Positions 17,957 through 25,925 of a stretch of 64,000 bases of DNA are shown here, piece by piece (within the stretch, counting starts at the first letter, position 1; the number at the start of each line of letters is the position of its first letter). Below the pieces are notes generated by a model. It searched no databases, was not told the origin of the DNA, and saw only the letters and a list, made by a program, of their open reading frames with translations. Both the position numbers and the translations under genes were made by a program. Source of the stretch: Paenibacillus endophyticus (GTDB lineage: Bacteria > Bacillota > Bacilli > Paenibacillales > Paenibacillaceae); the NCBI RefSeq assembly GCF_014192395.1, contig NZ_JACHXW010000001.1, forward strand, positions 401,933 through 465,932, given 5' to 3'.

Positions 17957-19087
17957 GTGGGAAGCATTACGTTCAGCCATGTCTACAAGCACTATAAAGG
18001 GGAGTCGCGTCCGGCGGTCAACGATTTCCACCTTTCGATTGAGGAAGGAGAGTTTCTGGTGCTCGTCGGTCCGTCCGGCTGCGGCAAATCGACAACACTA
18101 AGAATGCTCGCGGGCCTAGAGGAAATAACCGAAGGCGACTTGTACATTGATGAGAAGTTCGTGAATTACGTCTCGCCTAAAGATCGGGACATTGCGATGG
18201 TATTTCAGAATTATGCCCTTTATCCCAATCTGACCGTATACGAGAATATCGCGCTCGGGCTTAAGCTCCGCAAAACGGCGAAGCATGAAATCGAGCTGCG
18301 AGTAAATCGCGTCGCCAAAATATTAGAGATTTCCCATCTGCTGGAGCGCAAGCCAAGCCAGCTGTCAGGCGGGCAAAAGCAGCGCGTGGCGCTTGGACGC
18401 GCCATTGCCAGGGAACCGCAGGTGTTTCTCATGGATGAGCCGCTGTCCAACCTCGATGCCAAGCTGCGCGCCCAAACCCGTGCAGAGATTATCAAGCTTC
18501 AAAGCGACCTGAAGCGGACGATGGTTTACGTGACGCATGACCAGGTGGAAGCGATGACGATGGGGACGCGGATTGTCGTCATGAAGGACGGCGTCATCCA
18601 GCAGGTTGCACCGCCGCGCCAGCTCTACGATGAGCCCGCCAACCTGTTTGTAGCCGGATTTATCGGCTCCCCGCAAATGAATTTTTTGGAAGGCAGTCTC
18701 GTGCGGGAGGAAGGAAGCTATTATTTCCTGAACAAACGGCTGAAGCTGCTTGTTCCTGAACGGTATTATCGACATTTCACAGCAAAGCCGGGCTCGCTTC
18801 GCAATTGCGTGATGGGCGTACGCCCGGAGCATGTGCAGCTGAAGCGCGAGGAGCAGGGAATGCAGGAAGATGCGTTCTCGCGCTGCTTGGTCGAGATGAC
18901 AGAAGTAACAGGCGCAGACTCCTATGTGTATGTCAAGGTTGGCGAGAAGACCGTGATCGGGAGAACGGAGCCCGAGACCGTGTATGAGAAGGAAGAAAAG
19001 CTGGTCATCGGCTTCAACATGAACAAGGTTCACTTTTTCGATGAGGAAACCGGAGTATCGTTGGCTGCTGGAGGAACGGAAGCATGA
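17957..19087 (+). CDS. Sugar ABC transporter ATP-binding protein (UgpC/MsmK/MalK type)
   Basis: 376 residues from GTG 17957, preferred over GTG 17951 because GAGGTGA then sits at normal spacing. Walker A GPSGCGKST, Q-loop VFQNYALYPNLTVYENI, signature LSGGQKQRVALGRAI, Walker B VFLMDEPLSNLDAKLRA, switch His in VTHDQVEAM; the C-terminal ~130 residues are the TOBE/MalK regulatory domain. It energises carbohydrate importers and is the only such ATPase in the window, so it may serve both permease pairs of this cluster and perhaps the importer at 2650. Overlaps the next gene by 4 bp (ATGA). Confidence 0.94.
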   Translation: MGSITFSHVYKHYKGESRPAVNDFHLSIEEGEFLVLVGPSGCGKSTTLRMLAGLEEITEGDLYIDEKFVNYVSPKDRDIAMVFQNYALYPNLTVYENIALGLKLRKTAKHEIELRVNRVAKILEISHLLERKPSQLSGGQKQRVALGRAIAREPQVFLMDEPLSNLDAKLRAQTRAEIIKLQSDLKRTMVYVTHDQVEAMTMGTRIVVMKDGVIQQVAPPRQLYDEPANLFVAGFIGSPQMNFLEGSLVREEGSYYFLNKRLKLLVPERYYRHFTAKPGSLRNCVMGVRPEHVQLKREEQGMQEDAFSRCLVEMTEVTGADSYVYVKVGEKTVIGRTEPETVYEKEEKLVIGFNMNKVHFFDEETGVSLAAGGTEA

Positions 19088-22050
19088 AGAGGATGAGGAT
19101 GCTGAGCACCTTGCTTCGTTTGACTCTGGCTCTAGCGCTCTTATTCGCAGGCTTGCGCTGGATAACGGCAGGCGAGCCGGTCCTGCATGCAACCTCCGTC
19201 AGCACGGAGAAGCTGTTATCCTTCGAGAGCAAGCCGGAGGAGCTGCCTTACGCGAAGCTGATGCTGGAGCAGCCGGATGCAGCAGCGGTCGATGAAGCCT
19301 TGGAACCGATTGCGATCGAAGCGGCGGAGTTTGCAGCGGCGGCGGACGAGGCGGTTCTCCATAAGGATGCCGAGGAGCAGGGAGCTATCCGATGGGAGAA
19401 TGAGCAGGGCTGGATCGAATGGGCTTTCCAGGCGCCTAAGTCCGGCTGGTATGAGCTGCATTTCGATTACAAGCCGCTTGCGGGAGGGAATGCCTCCGTC
19501 GTACGCGGCGTCCAGATTGACGGGCAATATCCGTTCGTCGAATCTGGTCGCATCGAGCTGGAACGGCTGTGGAAGGATTCGAAATTCCCGTATGACCGCA
19601 ATGAAATCGGCCAGCAAATTAGACCGCCTCAGCAAGAGCTGGAAGGGTGGAGCATGAAGGCGGCAAGCGTACTATCCGCGTCATCGGAGCCGCTGCTCTA
19701 TCGCCTGGAGCAGGGCGAGCATCGCTTGCGGCTGGTTGGCGTGAGAGAGCCGGTTGCCCTACGAGCGATCACTTTCAAGCCGAAGGAAGGCATACCGGAT
19801 TACGAAACCTACAAGCGCTTACATCCAAACGAAGAAACGCAGGCAGCGGGTACAGGGCAAGCAGGCTGGTCCAGCGTTATTGAAGCGGAGCAGTTCAAGC
19901 AGAAGTCTAGCTTGGCCATCCAGACGGATTTTTGGTCGGAGCCGTACATTTCGCCTGACCCAAAGGGACGGATTACCTATAACGTGCTTGGCGGGCAAAG
20001 ATGGCGGCTGCCGGGAGAATGGGTCGAATGGGAGCTCAATGTGCCAGGCGACGGCTGGTATGAATTGGACCTCAAAACGTTCCAAAACTATCGAAACGGC
20101 TTCGAGGCATACCGGACGATCTCGATCGACGGAAAAACACCTTTCAAAGAGCTGCTTCATTACGGCATTCCGACAGAAAAAGAATTCGTAATCGGAACGC
20201 TTGCGAGCGAGGAAGGGACGCCATTTCGCTTTTATCTCGAAAAGGGATCGCACACGCTTCGCATGACAGTCGATTCCTCGATGGTCCAGCCGGTCTATCT
20301 GGCGCTGAAGGAGACGCTGGGCCAGCTTGCCGCATTCGACCGCCATATCCGGCTGTTGACGGGCAATTACAGCAAATCGGGCTTTGATGCCAATACCGAT
20401 TCAACGCGGACATGGGATATGCGCAGGCTTGAACCGGATGTCGAACAGAAGATGACAGGCATTGTGACCCAGCTCACCGATATCCGCAATTATATAAACG
20501 GATTGAACAAAAAGGATTCCGATTTGGCGGAAGCGATTAAGGGCTCCGTCGCCATCCTTGAGGAAATGCTCGAGGATGTCAACGAAATTCCGAACAAAAT
20601 CAATGACTTCTCTACGATTCAGAATAATATCGGAACTTGGATGGCGACGCTGACGCAGCAGCCGCTGCTGCTGGATTACATCGTTGTGCGTACGCCGGAA
20701 GCGGAGACGGGCCTTAAGACGGCAAGCACGCTGTCCCGCATCCCTTATTCGATTGCCGATTTCGGACGCTCCTTCTACATGGATTACGATACACGCAAGC
20801 ATAACCGCAAAGAGGCGCTCACCATTTGGGTGCAGCGCGGTCGCGATTACGTGGAGCTGCTGCGCGAGATGGTCGATCAGGACTTCACGCCGCGAACGGG
20901 GATTGAAGTCAATATTAACCTGATGACGAATCCCAATATGCTCATACTCGGCAATGCAGCCGGGGATGTGCCGGATCTTGCACTTGGCGTGGGTGAATCG
21001 ACGCCAGCCGACTTTGCCATGAGGGATGCCGCGCAGGAGCTATCCGGATTTCCCGGTTTCGAAGCAGTGTTTGATCGGTTTATTCCTGGAGTAAGCCGCT
21101 CGCTTAGCTATGACGGAGGCATATATGGTCTGCCGGAAGTGCAAAACTTCCAAATGCTTTTTTATCGGACCGATATATTGGAGGGCCTGCATTTAAAGGC
21201 GCCGGATACGTGGGAGGATGTATTCGACATCTTGCCGACGCTTCAGGAAAACGGAATGACCATGAACTATCCGAAAAGCGACTACTCCACTCTATATTTC
21301 CAGAACGGGGCAGAGGCTTATACGCCGGATGGACTCAAGGGAACGCTTTCCAGCGATGCCGGACAGCAGGCGTTCAACCGCTGGACCGAGCTTTACCGCA
21401 AATATAATCTGCCCATCGATATTCCGGCGTTTTTCCAGCATTTCCGCGACGGCGATATCCCGATCGGCATCTCGGACTTCAATACGTACGTGCAGCTGCT
21501 CGTTGCAGCTCCGGAAATTACGGGGCATTGGAAGATCGCGCCGCTTCCGGGCATGAAGCAGAGCGACGGCGAAGTGGCGCGCTGGTCGCCGCAGGGCATC
21601 TCCGCAGCGATGATGATGAAGAAAAGCGAACGGAAGGACGATGCATGGGCCTTCCTTGAGTGGTGGACATCCGAGAATGTACAGTCCCAATATGCGAAGG
21701 ACATCGAATCGTTTTATGGCATCGAGTTCCGATGGAACACGGCCAATACCGATGCGATGAGAGCGCTAACCTGGCCGAGCGAGGACTTGGCAGCGCTTCA
21801 GGAGCAGGCAAGGTGGGCGAAAAACATGCCTTACGTACCCGGCTATTACTTCCTGACGCGCGAGATGGAATTTGCATGGAACCGAACCGTAATGGAGGGA
21901 ATTCCGGCGCAGGAATCTCTGGAGCAGGCGCAGCTGTCGCTGCAGCGGGAAATGGACCGGAGGCAGGGCAACTTCGGCATTAAGGCCGGCGATGATCTTC
22001 ATATCCCGCAAATTACGAAACCTTACGAATGGGAGGAACCGCAGAAATGA
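19084..22050 (+). CDS. Giant extracellular solute-binding protein with N-terminal sugar-binding-like modules
   Basis: 988 residues, about twice the normal binding-protein length. An N-terminal hydrophobic helix (8-26) without a lipobox cysteine suggests a membrane anchor or signal peptide. Two related beta-sandwich-like modules follow (about 75-245, IAIEAAEF...GWYELHFDYK; about 264-410, SVIEAEQF...GDGWYELDLK), resembling CBM6/35-type folds. A helical segment (415-530) leads to a family 1 SBP domain (570-950: LTIWVQRGRDYVELLREM, GIYGLPEVQNFQMLFYRTDIL, AWAFLEWWTSENVQSQYAK). Overlaps the ATPase gene (4 bp) and the next permease (4 bp), so it is the binding subunit of this system. Confidence 0.88.
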   Translation: MKRMRMLSTLLRLTLALALLFAGLRWITAGEPVLHATSVSTEKLLSFESKPEELPYAKLMLEQPDAAAVDEALEPIAIEAAEFAAAADEAVLHKDAEEQGAIRWENEQGWIEWAFQAPKSGWYELHFDYKPLAGGNASVVRGVQIDGQYPFVESGRIELERLWKDSKFPYDRNEIGQQIRPPQQELEGWSMKAASVLSASSEPLLYRLEQGEHRLRLVGVREPVALRAITFKPKEGIPDYETYKRLHPNEETQAAGTGQAGWSSVIEAEQFKQKSSLAIQTDFWSEPYISPDPKGRITYNVLGGQRWRLPGEWVEWELNVPGDGWYELDLKTFQNYRNGFEAYRTISIDGKTPFKELLHYGIPTEKEFVIGTLASEEGTPFRFYLEKGSHTLRMTVDSSMVQPVYLALKETLGQLAAFDRHIRLLTGNYSKSGFDANTDSTRTWDMRRLEPDVEQKMTGIVTQLTDIRNYINGLNKKDSDLAEAIKGSVAILEEMLEDVNEIPNKINDFSTIQNNIGTWMATLTQQPLLLDYIVVRTPEAETGLKTASTLSRIPYSIADFGRSFYMDYDTRKHNRKEALTIWVQRGRDYVELLREMVDQDFTPRTGIEVNINLMTNPNMLILGNAAGDVPDLALGVGESTPADFAMRDAAQELSGFPGFEAVFDRFIPGVSRSLSYDGGIYGLPEVQNFQMLFYRTDILEGLHLKAPDTWEDVFDILPTLQENGMTMNYPKSDYSTLYFQNGAEAYTPDGLKGTLSSDAGQQAFNRWTELYRKYNLPIDIPAFFQHFRDGDIPIGISDFNTYVQLLVAAPEITGHWKIAPLPGMKQSDGEVARWSPQGISAAMMMKKSERKDDAWAFLEWWTSENVQSQYAKDIESFYGIEFRWNTANTDAMRALTWPSEDLAALQEQARWAKNMPYVPGYYFLTREMEFAWNRTVMEGIPAQESLEQAQLSLQREMDRRQGNFGIKAGDDLHIPQITKPYEWEEPQK

Positions 22051-23021
22051 ATACGCAGCTTGCTCCCAGCCTAGAGAGGCCGAAGTCAAAAGCGACGGCG
22101 ATACGGGCCAAATGGAATCGGTTCTGGCGTGAGATGCGGCGCGATGCCTTTGTTTATTTGTTTCTTGCGCCGTTCCTCATTTGTTTCCTGCTCTTCATCG
22201 TCATTCCGGTCATTATGGCAGCGACGCTCGGCTTTACGTCTTATGACGGATTCGGCTCGCTGCACTTTATCGGGCTAGCCAATTATATCAGCTTGTTCAC
22301 GCAGGATATCATTTTCCTGACGAAGGCCATTCCGAATACGTTTCTGTTCGCGCTGATCGTTGGACCCGGCGGCTATATTCTGGCTTTTGTGTTCGCATGG
22401 CTCATTCACCAGCTGCCGATCCGCATTCGCGATTACTACACGCTTGCCTTCTATGCCCCTTCGATGGCGGGAGGAGTTGCTTTGTCGGTCGTCTGGATCG
22501 CTGCCTTCAGCGGCGACCGCGTCGGTTATTTCAACAACTTCCTGCTCGGAATGGGCTGGATCGACAGCCCGGTCATTTGGCTGCAGGACCCGAAATATTT
22601 GCTCAACATTATGATCATTGTGTCGCTATGGGTAAGCTTCAGCGTCGGCTTTCTCGCCATGCTGGCCGGACTTCAGACGGTGAACCGCGAGCTGTATGAG
22701 GCAGGGCGAATCGATGGCATTTCCAGCAGGCTGCAGGAAGTGTTCTACATTACGATCCCGTCGATGAAGCCGCAGATGCTGTTCAGCGCCGTTATGTCAA
22801 TCGTCGGCACGCTGAAGGCAGGAGGCATTTCCACCCAGCTTACGGGGATGGCGATTACGCCCTCTTACTCTGGGCATTTGATCATCAACCATATCGATGA
22901 TTACGCTTTTATCCGTTTCGAGCTCGGTTATGCATCCGCGGTCTCGGTTATGCTGCTTATCTTCAGCTATTTCGCCATGAGATTCGCTTACCGGCTGTTC
23001 GGATCAAAGGAGGAGCTGTAA
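22047..23021 (+). CDS. Sugar ABC transporter permease (MalF/UgpA type), first pair
   Basis: 324 residues with start ATG 22047 overlapping the preceding stop as ATGA; GGGAGG lies 10 bp upstream. Six predicted helices after a soluble N-terminus of about 35 residues, and EAA loop YEAGRIDGISSRLQEVFYITIP. Forms a heterodimer with the next gene. Translationally coupled on both sides. Confidence 0.92.
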   Translation: MNTQLAPSLERPKSKATAIRAKWNRFWREMRRDAFVYLFLAPFLICFLLFIVIPVIMAATLGFTSYDGFGSLHFIGLANYISLFTQDIIFLTKAIPNTFLFALIVGPGGYILAFVFAWLIHQLPIRIRDYYTLAFYAPSMAGGVALSVVWIAAFSGDRVGYFNNFLLGMGWIDSPVIWLQDPKYLLNIMIIVSLWVSFSVGFLAMLAGLQTVNRELYEAGRIDGISSRLQEVFYITIPSMKPQMLFSAVMSIVGTLKAGGISTQLTGMAITPSYSGHLIINHIDDYAFIRFELGYASAVSVMLLIFSYFAMRFAYRLFGSKEEL

Positions 23022-23024
23022 ACG

Positions 23025-23882
23025 ATGCTTCGGAAATTTCGCAACATAACGCCGTTTCAAGTCATACTCGTGACCGTATTTACCGCGCTTGCCGCATTCA
23101 TGTCACTGCCGATCGTCTTCATACTCAACCATGCGTTCAAGCCGCAAAATGAGCTGTTCCTGTTCCCGCCGCAGTTTCTCGTTCAGAATCCGACGATGCG
23201 CAATTTCGAATCGCTCATTCTCCATGCGTCGAATGCCACGGTTCCGTTCACGCGGTATTTGTTCAACAGTCTTATCGTTGCGGGGCTAACGCTTGGCGCT
23301 GTCATTATCGTGAGCACGATGGCGGGGTACGTGCTAGCCAAATATCAGTTCCATTTCAAACAGCTGATCCTTGCGCTCATTACTTTATCCTTGATGTTCG
23401 CACCGGAGACGGTCGGTATACCGCGGTATTTGATCATAAGCGGGCTAGGCATTAACAATACGTATTTCGGCCATATCCTGCCCGCACTGGCTTCACCGAT
23501 CGCGGTGTTCATGCTGGTCGGCTTTATATCCCAAATTCCAGGCGAGCTGCTGGAGGCAGCGAAGATTGATGGCGCAAGCCATTTCGGCATATTCGCAAAA
23601 ATCGTATTGCCGTTGTCCACGCCAGCCATAGCGACGATCTCCATTTTCACTTTTCAAGGCGTGTGGGGCGACGTGGAAACCTCCACGCTGTTCATGCAGG
23701 AGGAAACGATGAGGACGCTGGCCTTCTATGTCAACAGCTTGCTGAGCGGGCTTCAAAACAGCGTATCAGGCCAGAATGTTGCCGCAGCCGCTGGACTGCT
23801 CATGTTCGTGCCCAACCTTATTATATTCCTGCTCTTCCAGCGAAGAGTGCTCGAGACGATGGTTCATTCCGGCATCAAGTAA
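23025..23882 (+). CDS. Sugar ABC transporter permease (MalG/UgpE type), first pair
   Basis: 285 residues, six helices, EAA loop LEAAKIDGASHFGIFAKIVLP. AAAGGAGGAG precedes the ATG; only 3 bp separate it from the MalF-type partner. Second half of the channel for the 988-residue binding protein. Confidence 0.93.
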   Translation: MLRKFRNITPFQVILVTVFTALAAFMSLPIVFILNHAFKPQNELFLFPPQFLVQNPTMRNFESLILHASNATVPFTRYLFNSLIVAGLTLGAVIIVSTMAGYVLAKYQFHFKQLILALITLSLMFAPETVGIPRYLIISGLGINNTYFGHILPALASPIAVFMLVGFISQIPGELLEAAKIDGASHFGIFAKIVLPLSTPAIATISIFTFQGVWGDVETSTLFMQEETMRTLAFYVNSLLSGLQNSVSGQNVAAAAGLLMFVPNLIIFLLFQRRVLETMVHSGIK

Positions 23883-23909
23883 TTCCATTAAGCAAAGGAA
23901 GTCGTAACG

Positions 23910-25925
23910 ATGAAGAGATTTCTACTATTCCTGCTTCTTGCGGCGACCTGCATGCTTGCCGCGCCGGAAGCGATTTATGCGGAGCTCCCGTACCGGACCT
24001 CCTACTATGACAGCAATCAAGCGGCTTGGTTGCGCATTCAGCCGGTATATGCGCCGGCGGAGACGAAGGGTCCGCGGTTCTCTGAGCCGGTTGACCTGCA
24101 AGTAGGAGCGGATGACAAGGTTTATGTGGCGGACAAAGGCGCGAACAAGATCGCCGTGCTGAGTCCGGAAGGCGAGCTGCTGCTCTCCATCGGCGCTGAA
24201 GAGGGAGAGAGCATGCTTAGCGCGCCTGAAGGCCTATTCGTAACACCGGAAGGCCTTATCTACGTAGCGGACTCGGGGAACCAGCGCATTGCCGTATTCG
24301 GCGCAGACGGCAAGTTCGTTCGCGACTACAAGAAGCCTGCGTCGACGTTTCTGGAGCAGGAGCATTTCGTACCCGTCAAGCTGGTCGTTGACCGCCGCGG
24401 AGTCATGTATATCAGCTTGAATTCCTCCTATCAGGGCTTATTGCGGATGAATGGCGAAGGTGAATTTATGGGCTATTTTGGCGCTAATAAGGCTCAGCAA
24501 ACGGTGTTGAACTGGCTGAAGAAGCTCATTCTTAACAAAGAACAGCTCGCCAAAGAGCTTGCCAGCCTTCCTCGGCCCATTTCGAATGTCGCACTGGATT
24601 CAGACGGATTCATCTTCACGGCTACGGCGGCAGGCTTCGGGCAAGGCGCTATCCGCAAGCTGAATGCAGGAGGCGTTGACGCTTTTAAGAACAAAACGCT
24701 CGTTAATGGGCATGGCATCGTTGACGTCGCTAGCGATTCGAACGGTTTCTTGTACAACGTGGATATGGACTCAGGCCGCGTGAACATTTATGACCAGAAT
24801 GCGGAAGCGCTGTTCGCCTTCGGTTTCATCGACAATGAAACGCAGCAATACGGCGTACTTGGATATCCGACGAGCATTGGCGTAGATTCCAAGTTTGGCG
24901 TATGGATATCCGACAGCCGTACGGGAACCATCCATAAATTTGTTCGGACCGAGTTCGGGAGCGACGTGATGCAGGCACTCACGCTGTATTTGGCAGGCAA
25001 ATACGAACAAAGCGAGCCTTATTGGGACCGCGTCTACGCCCGCAACGATATGTACAATGGAGTCTTTCAAGGGCTTGGCAAGGTCTATCTGCATGATAAC
25101 AATCATGAGGCTGCTTTGTCTTTCCTAAAGACGGCATTCGATACGAAAGGCTACTCCAAGGCTTTCTGGGAAATTCGGCTGGATTATTTGCAAAAGCACT
25201 TGATTGGGCTGGCAGCGGCTATCGCTGCGGTTCTGCTCTTGTTGAAGTATGGCGTTAAGGCTATCCGCAAACAGTTCAAGCGGCGTCCCTTGCCTGAATC
25301 ATGGCAGCGACCGCTTGCCGACATTCGGAACTTATGGTTCGTCATGCTCCATCCCTATCAAGGCTTCTACAAGCTGAAGGAAGCTAAAGTATCTGCTTGG
25401 ATCATTGCCTTCATTCTTGCGGCCGTAATTGCTGTGAAGGTCGGAACGATTTATCTTACGGGCTTTCTCTTCCATCCCGTAGAGCTGTCGCAAATCAATA
25501 TATGGGGAAGCCTTGGCTTGTTCGTGGTTCCTTGGCTGACCTGGATTATTGCCAATTATCTGGTTTGCAGCGTGAAGGACGGGGAAGGGAAATTCAGGGA
25601 GGTTATCCAAGGCAGCACGTATGCGCTCGCACCTTATCTGTTCTTCTCCATTCCGGCATTGATCCTATCCAATTTGGTCACGCTTGACGAGCGGGTTATC
25701 GTTGATTCGCTGAATACGGTCATGTTTCTATGGATGGGCGTCATGCTGATCGTGATGACGCAGGTTATCCATAACTTCGACTTTTTGGAGACGCTCAAAA
25801 ATATCGCGATTACCGTATTCACAATCGGCACGATATGGCTGTTTGCTTTCCTCGTGTTTGGCCTGTCTTACAATTTATACGATTTCTTCTATCAGCTTTA
25901 CAAGGAGGTGACCTTCTATGGTTGA
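23910..25925 (+). CDS. NHL-repeat / TPR-like / Yip1-domain membrane protein
   Basis: 671 residues. Signal peptide to about residue 26. Residues 40-350 contain NHL beta-propeller strands (PVDLQVGADDKVYVADKGANKIAVL; GLIYVADSGNQRIAVFGADGKF; GFLYNVDMDSGRVNIY; GVWISDSRTGTIHKF). A short TPR-like helical region (360-425) precedes a membrane helix (430-450) and a C-terminal Yip1-like domain with five helices (480-671). The extracellular propeller coupled to a Yip1 membrane domain inside an ABC sugar operon is unusual; it may scaffold or sense substrate. Function unknown. Overlaps the next gene by 8 bp. Confidence 0.8.
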   Translation: MKRFLLFLLLAATCMLAAPEAIYAELPYRTSYYDSNQAAWLRIQPVYAPAETKGPRFSEPVDLQVGADDKVYVADKGANKIAVLSPEGELLLSIGAEEGESMLSAPEGLFVTPEGLIYVADSGNQRIAVFGADGKFVRDYKKPASTFLEQEHFVPVKLVVDRRGVMYISLNSSYQGLLRMNGEGEFMGYFGANKAQQTVLNWLKKLILNKEQLAKELASLPRPISNVALDSDGFIFTATAAGFGQGAIRKLNAGGVDAFKNKTLVNGHGIVDVASDSNGFLYNVDMDSGRVNIYDQNAEALFAFGFIDNETQQYGVLGYPTSIGVDSKFGVWISDSRTGTIHKFVRTEFGSDVMQALTLYLAGKYEQSEPYWDRVYARNDMYNGVFQGLGKVYLHDNNHEAALSFLKTAFDTKGYSKAFWEIRLDYLQKHLIGLAAAIAAVLLLLKYGVKAIRKQFKRRPLPESWQRPLADIRNLWFVMLHPYQGFYKLKEAKVSAWIIAFILAAVIAVKVGTIYLTGFLFHPVELSQINIWGSLGLFVVPWLTWIIANYLVCSVKDGEGKFREVIQGSTYALAPYLFFSIPALILSNLVTLDERVIVDSLNTVMFLWMGVMLIVMTQVIHNFDFLETLKNIAITVFTIGTIWLFAFLVFGLSYNLYDFFYQLYKEVTFYG

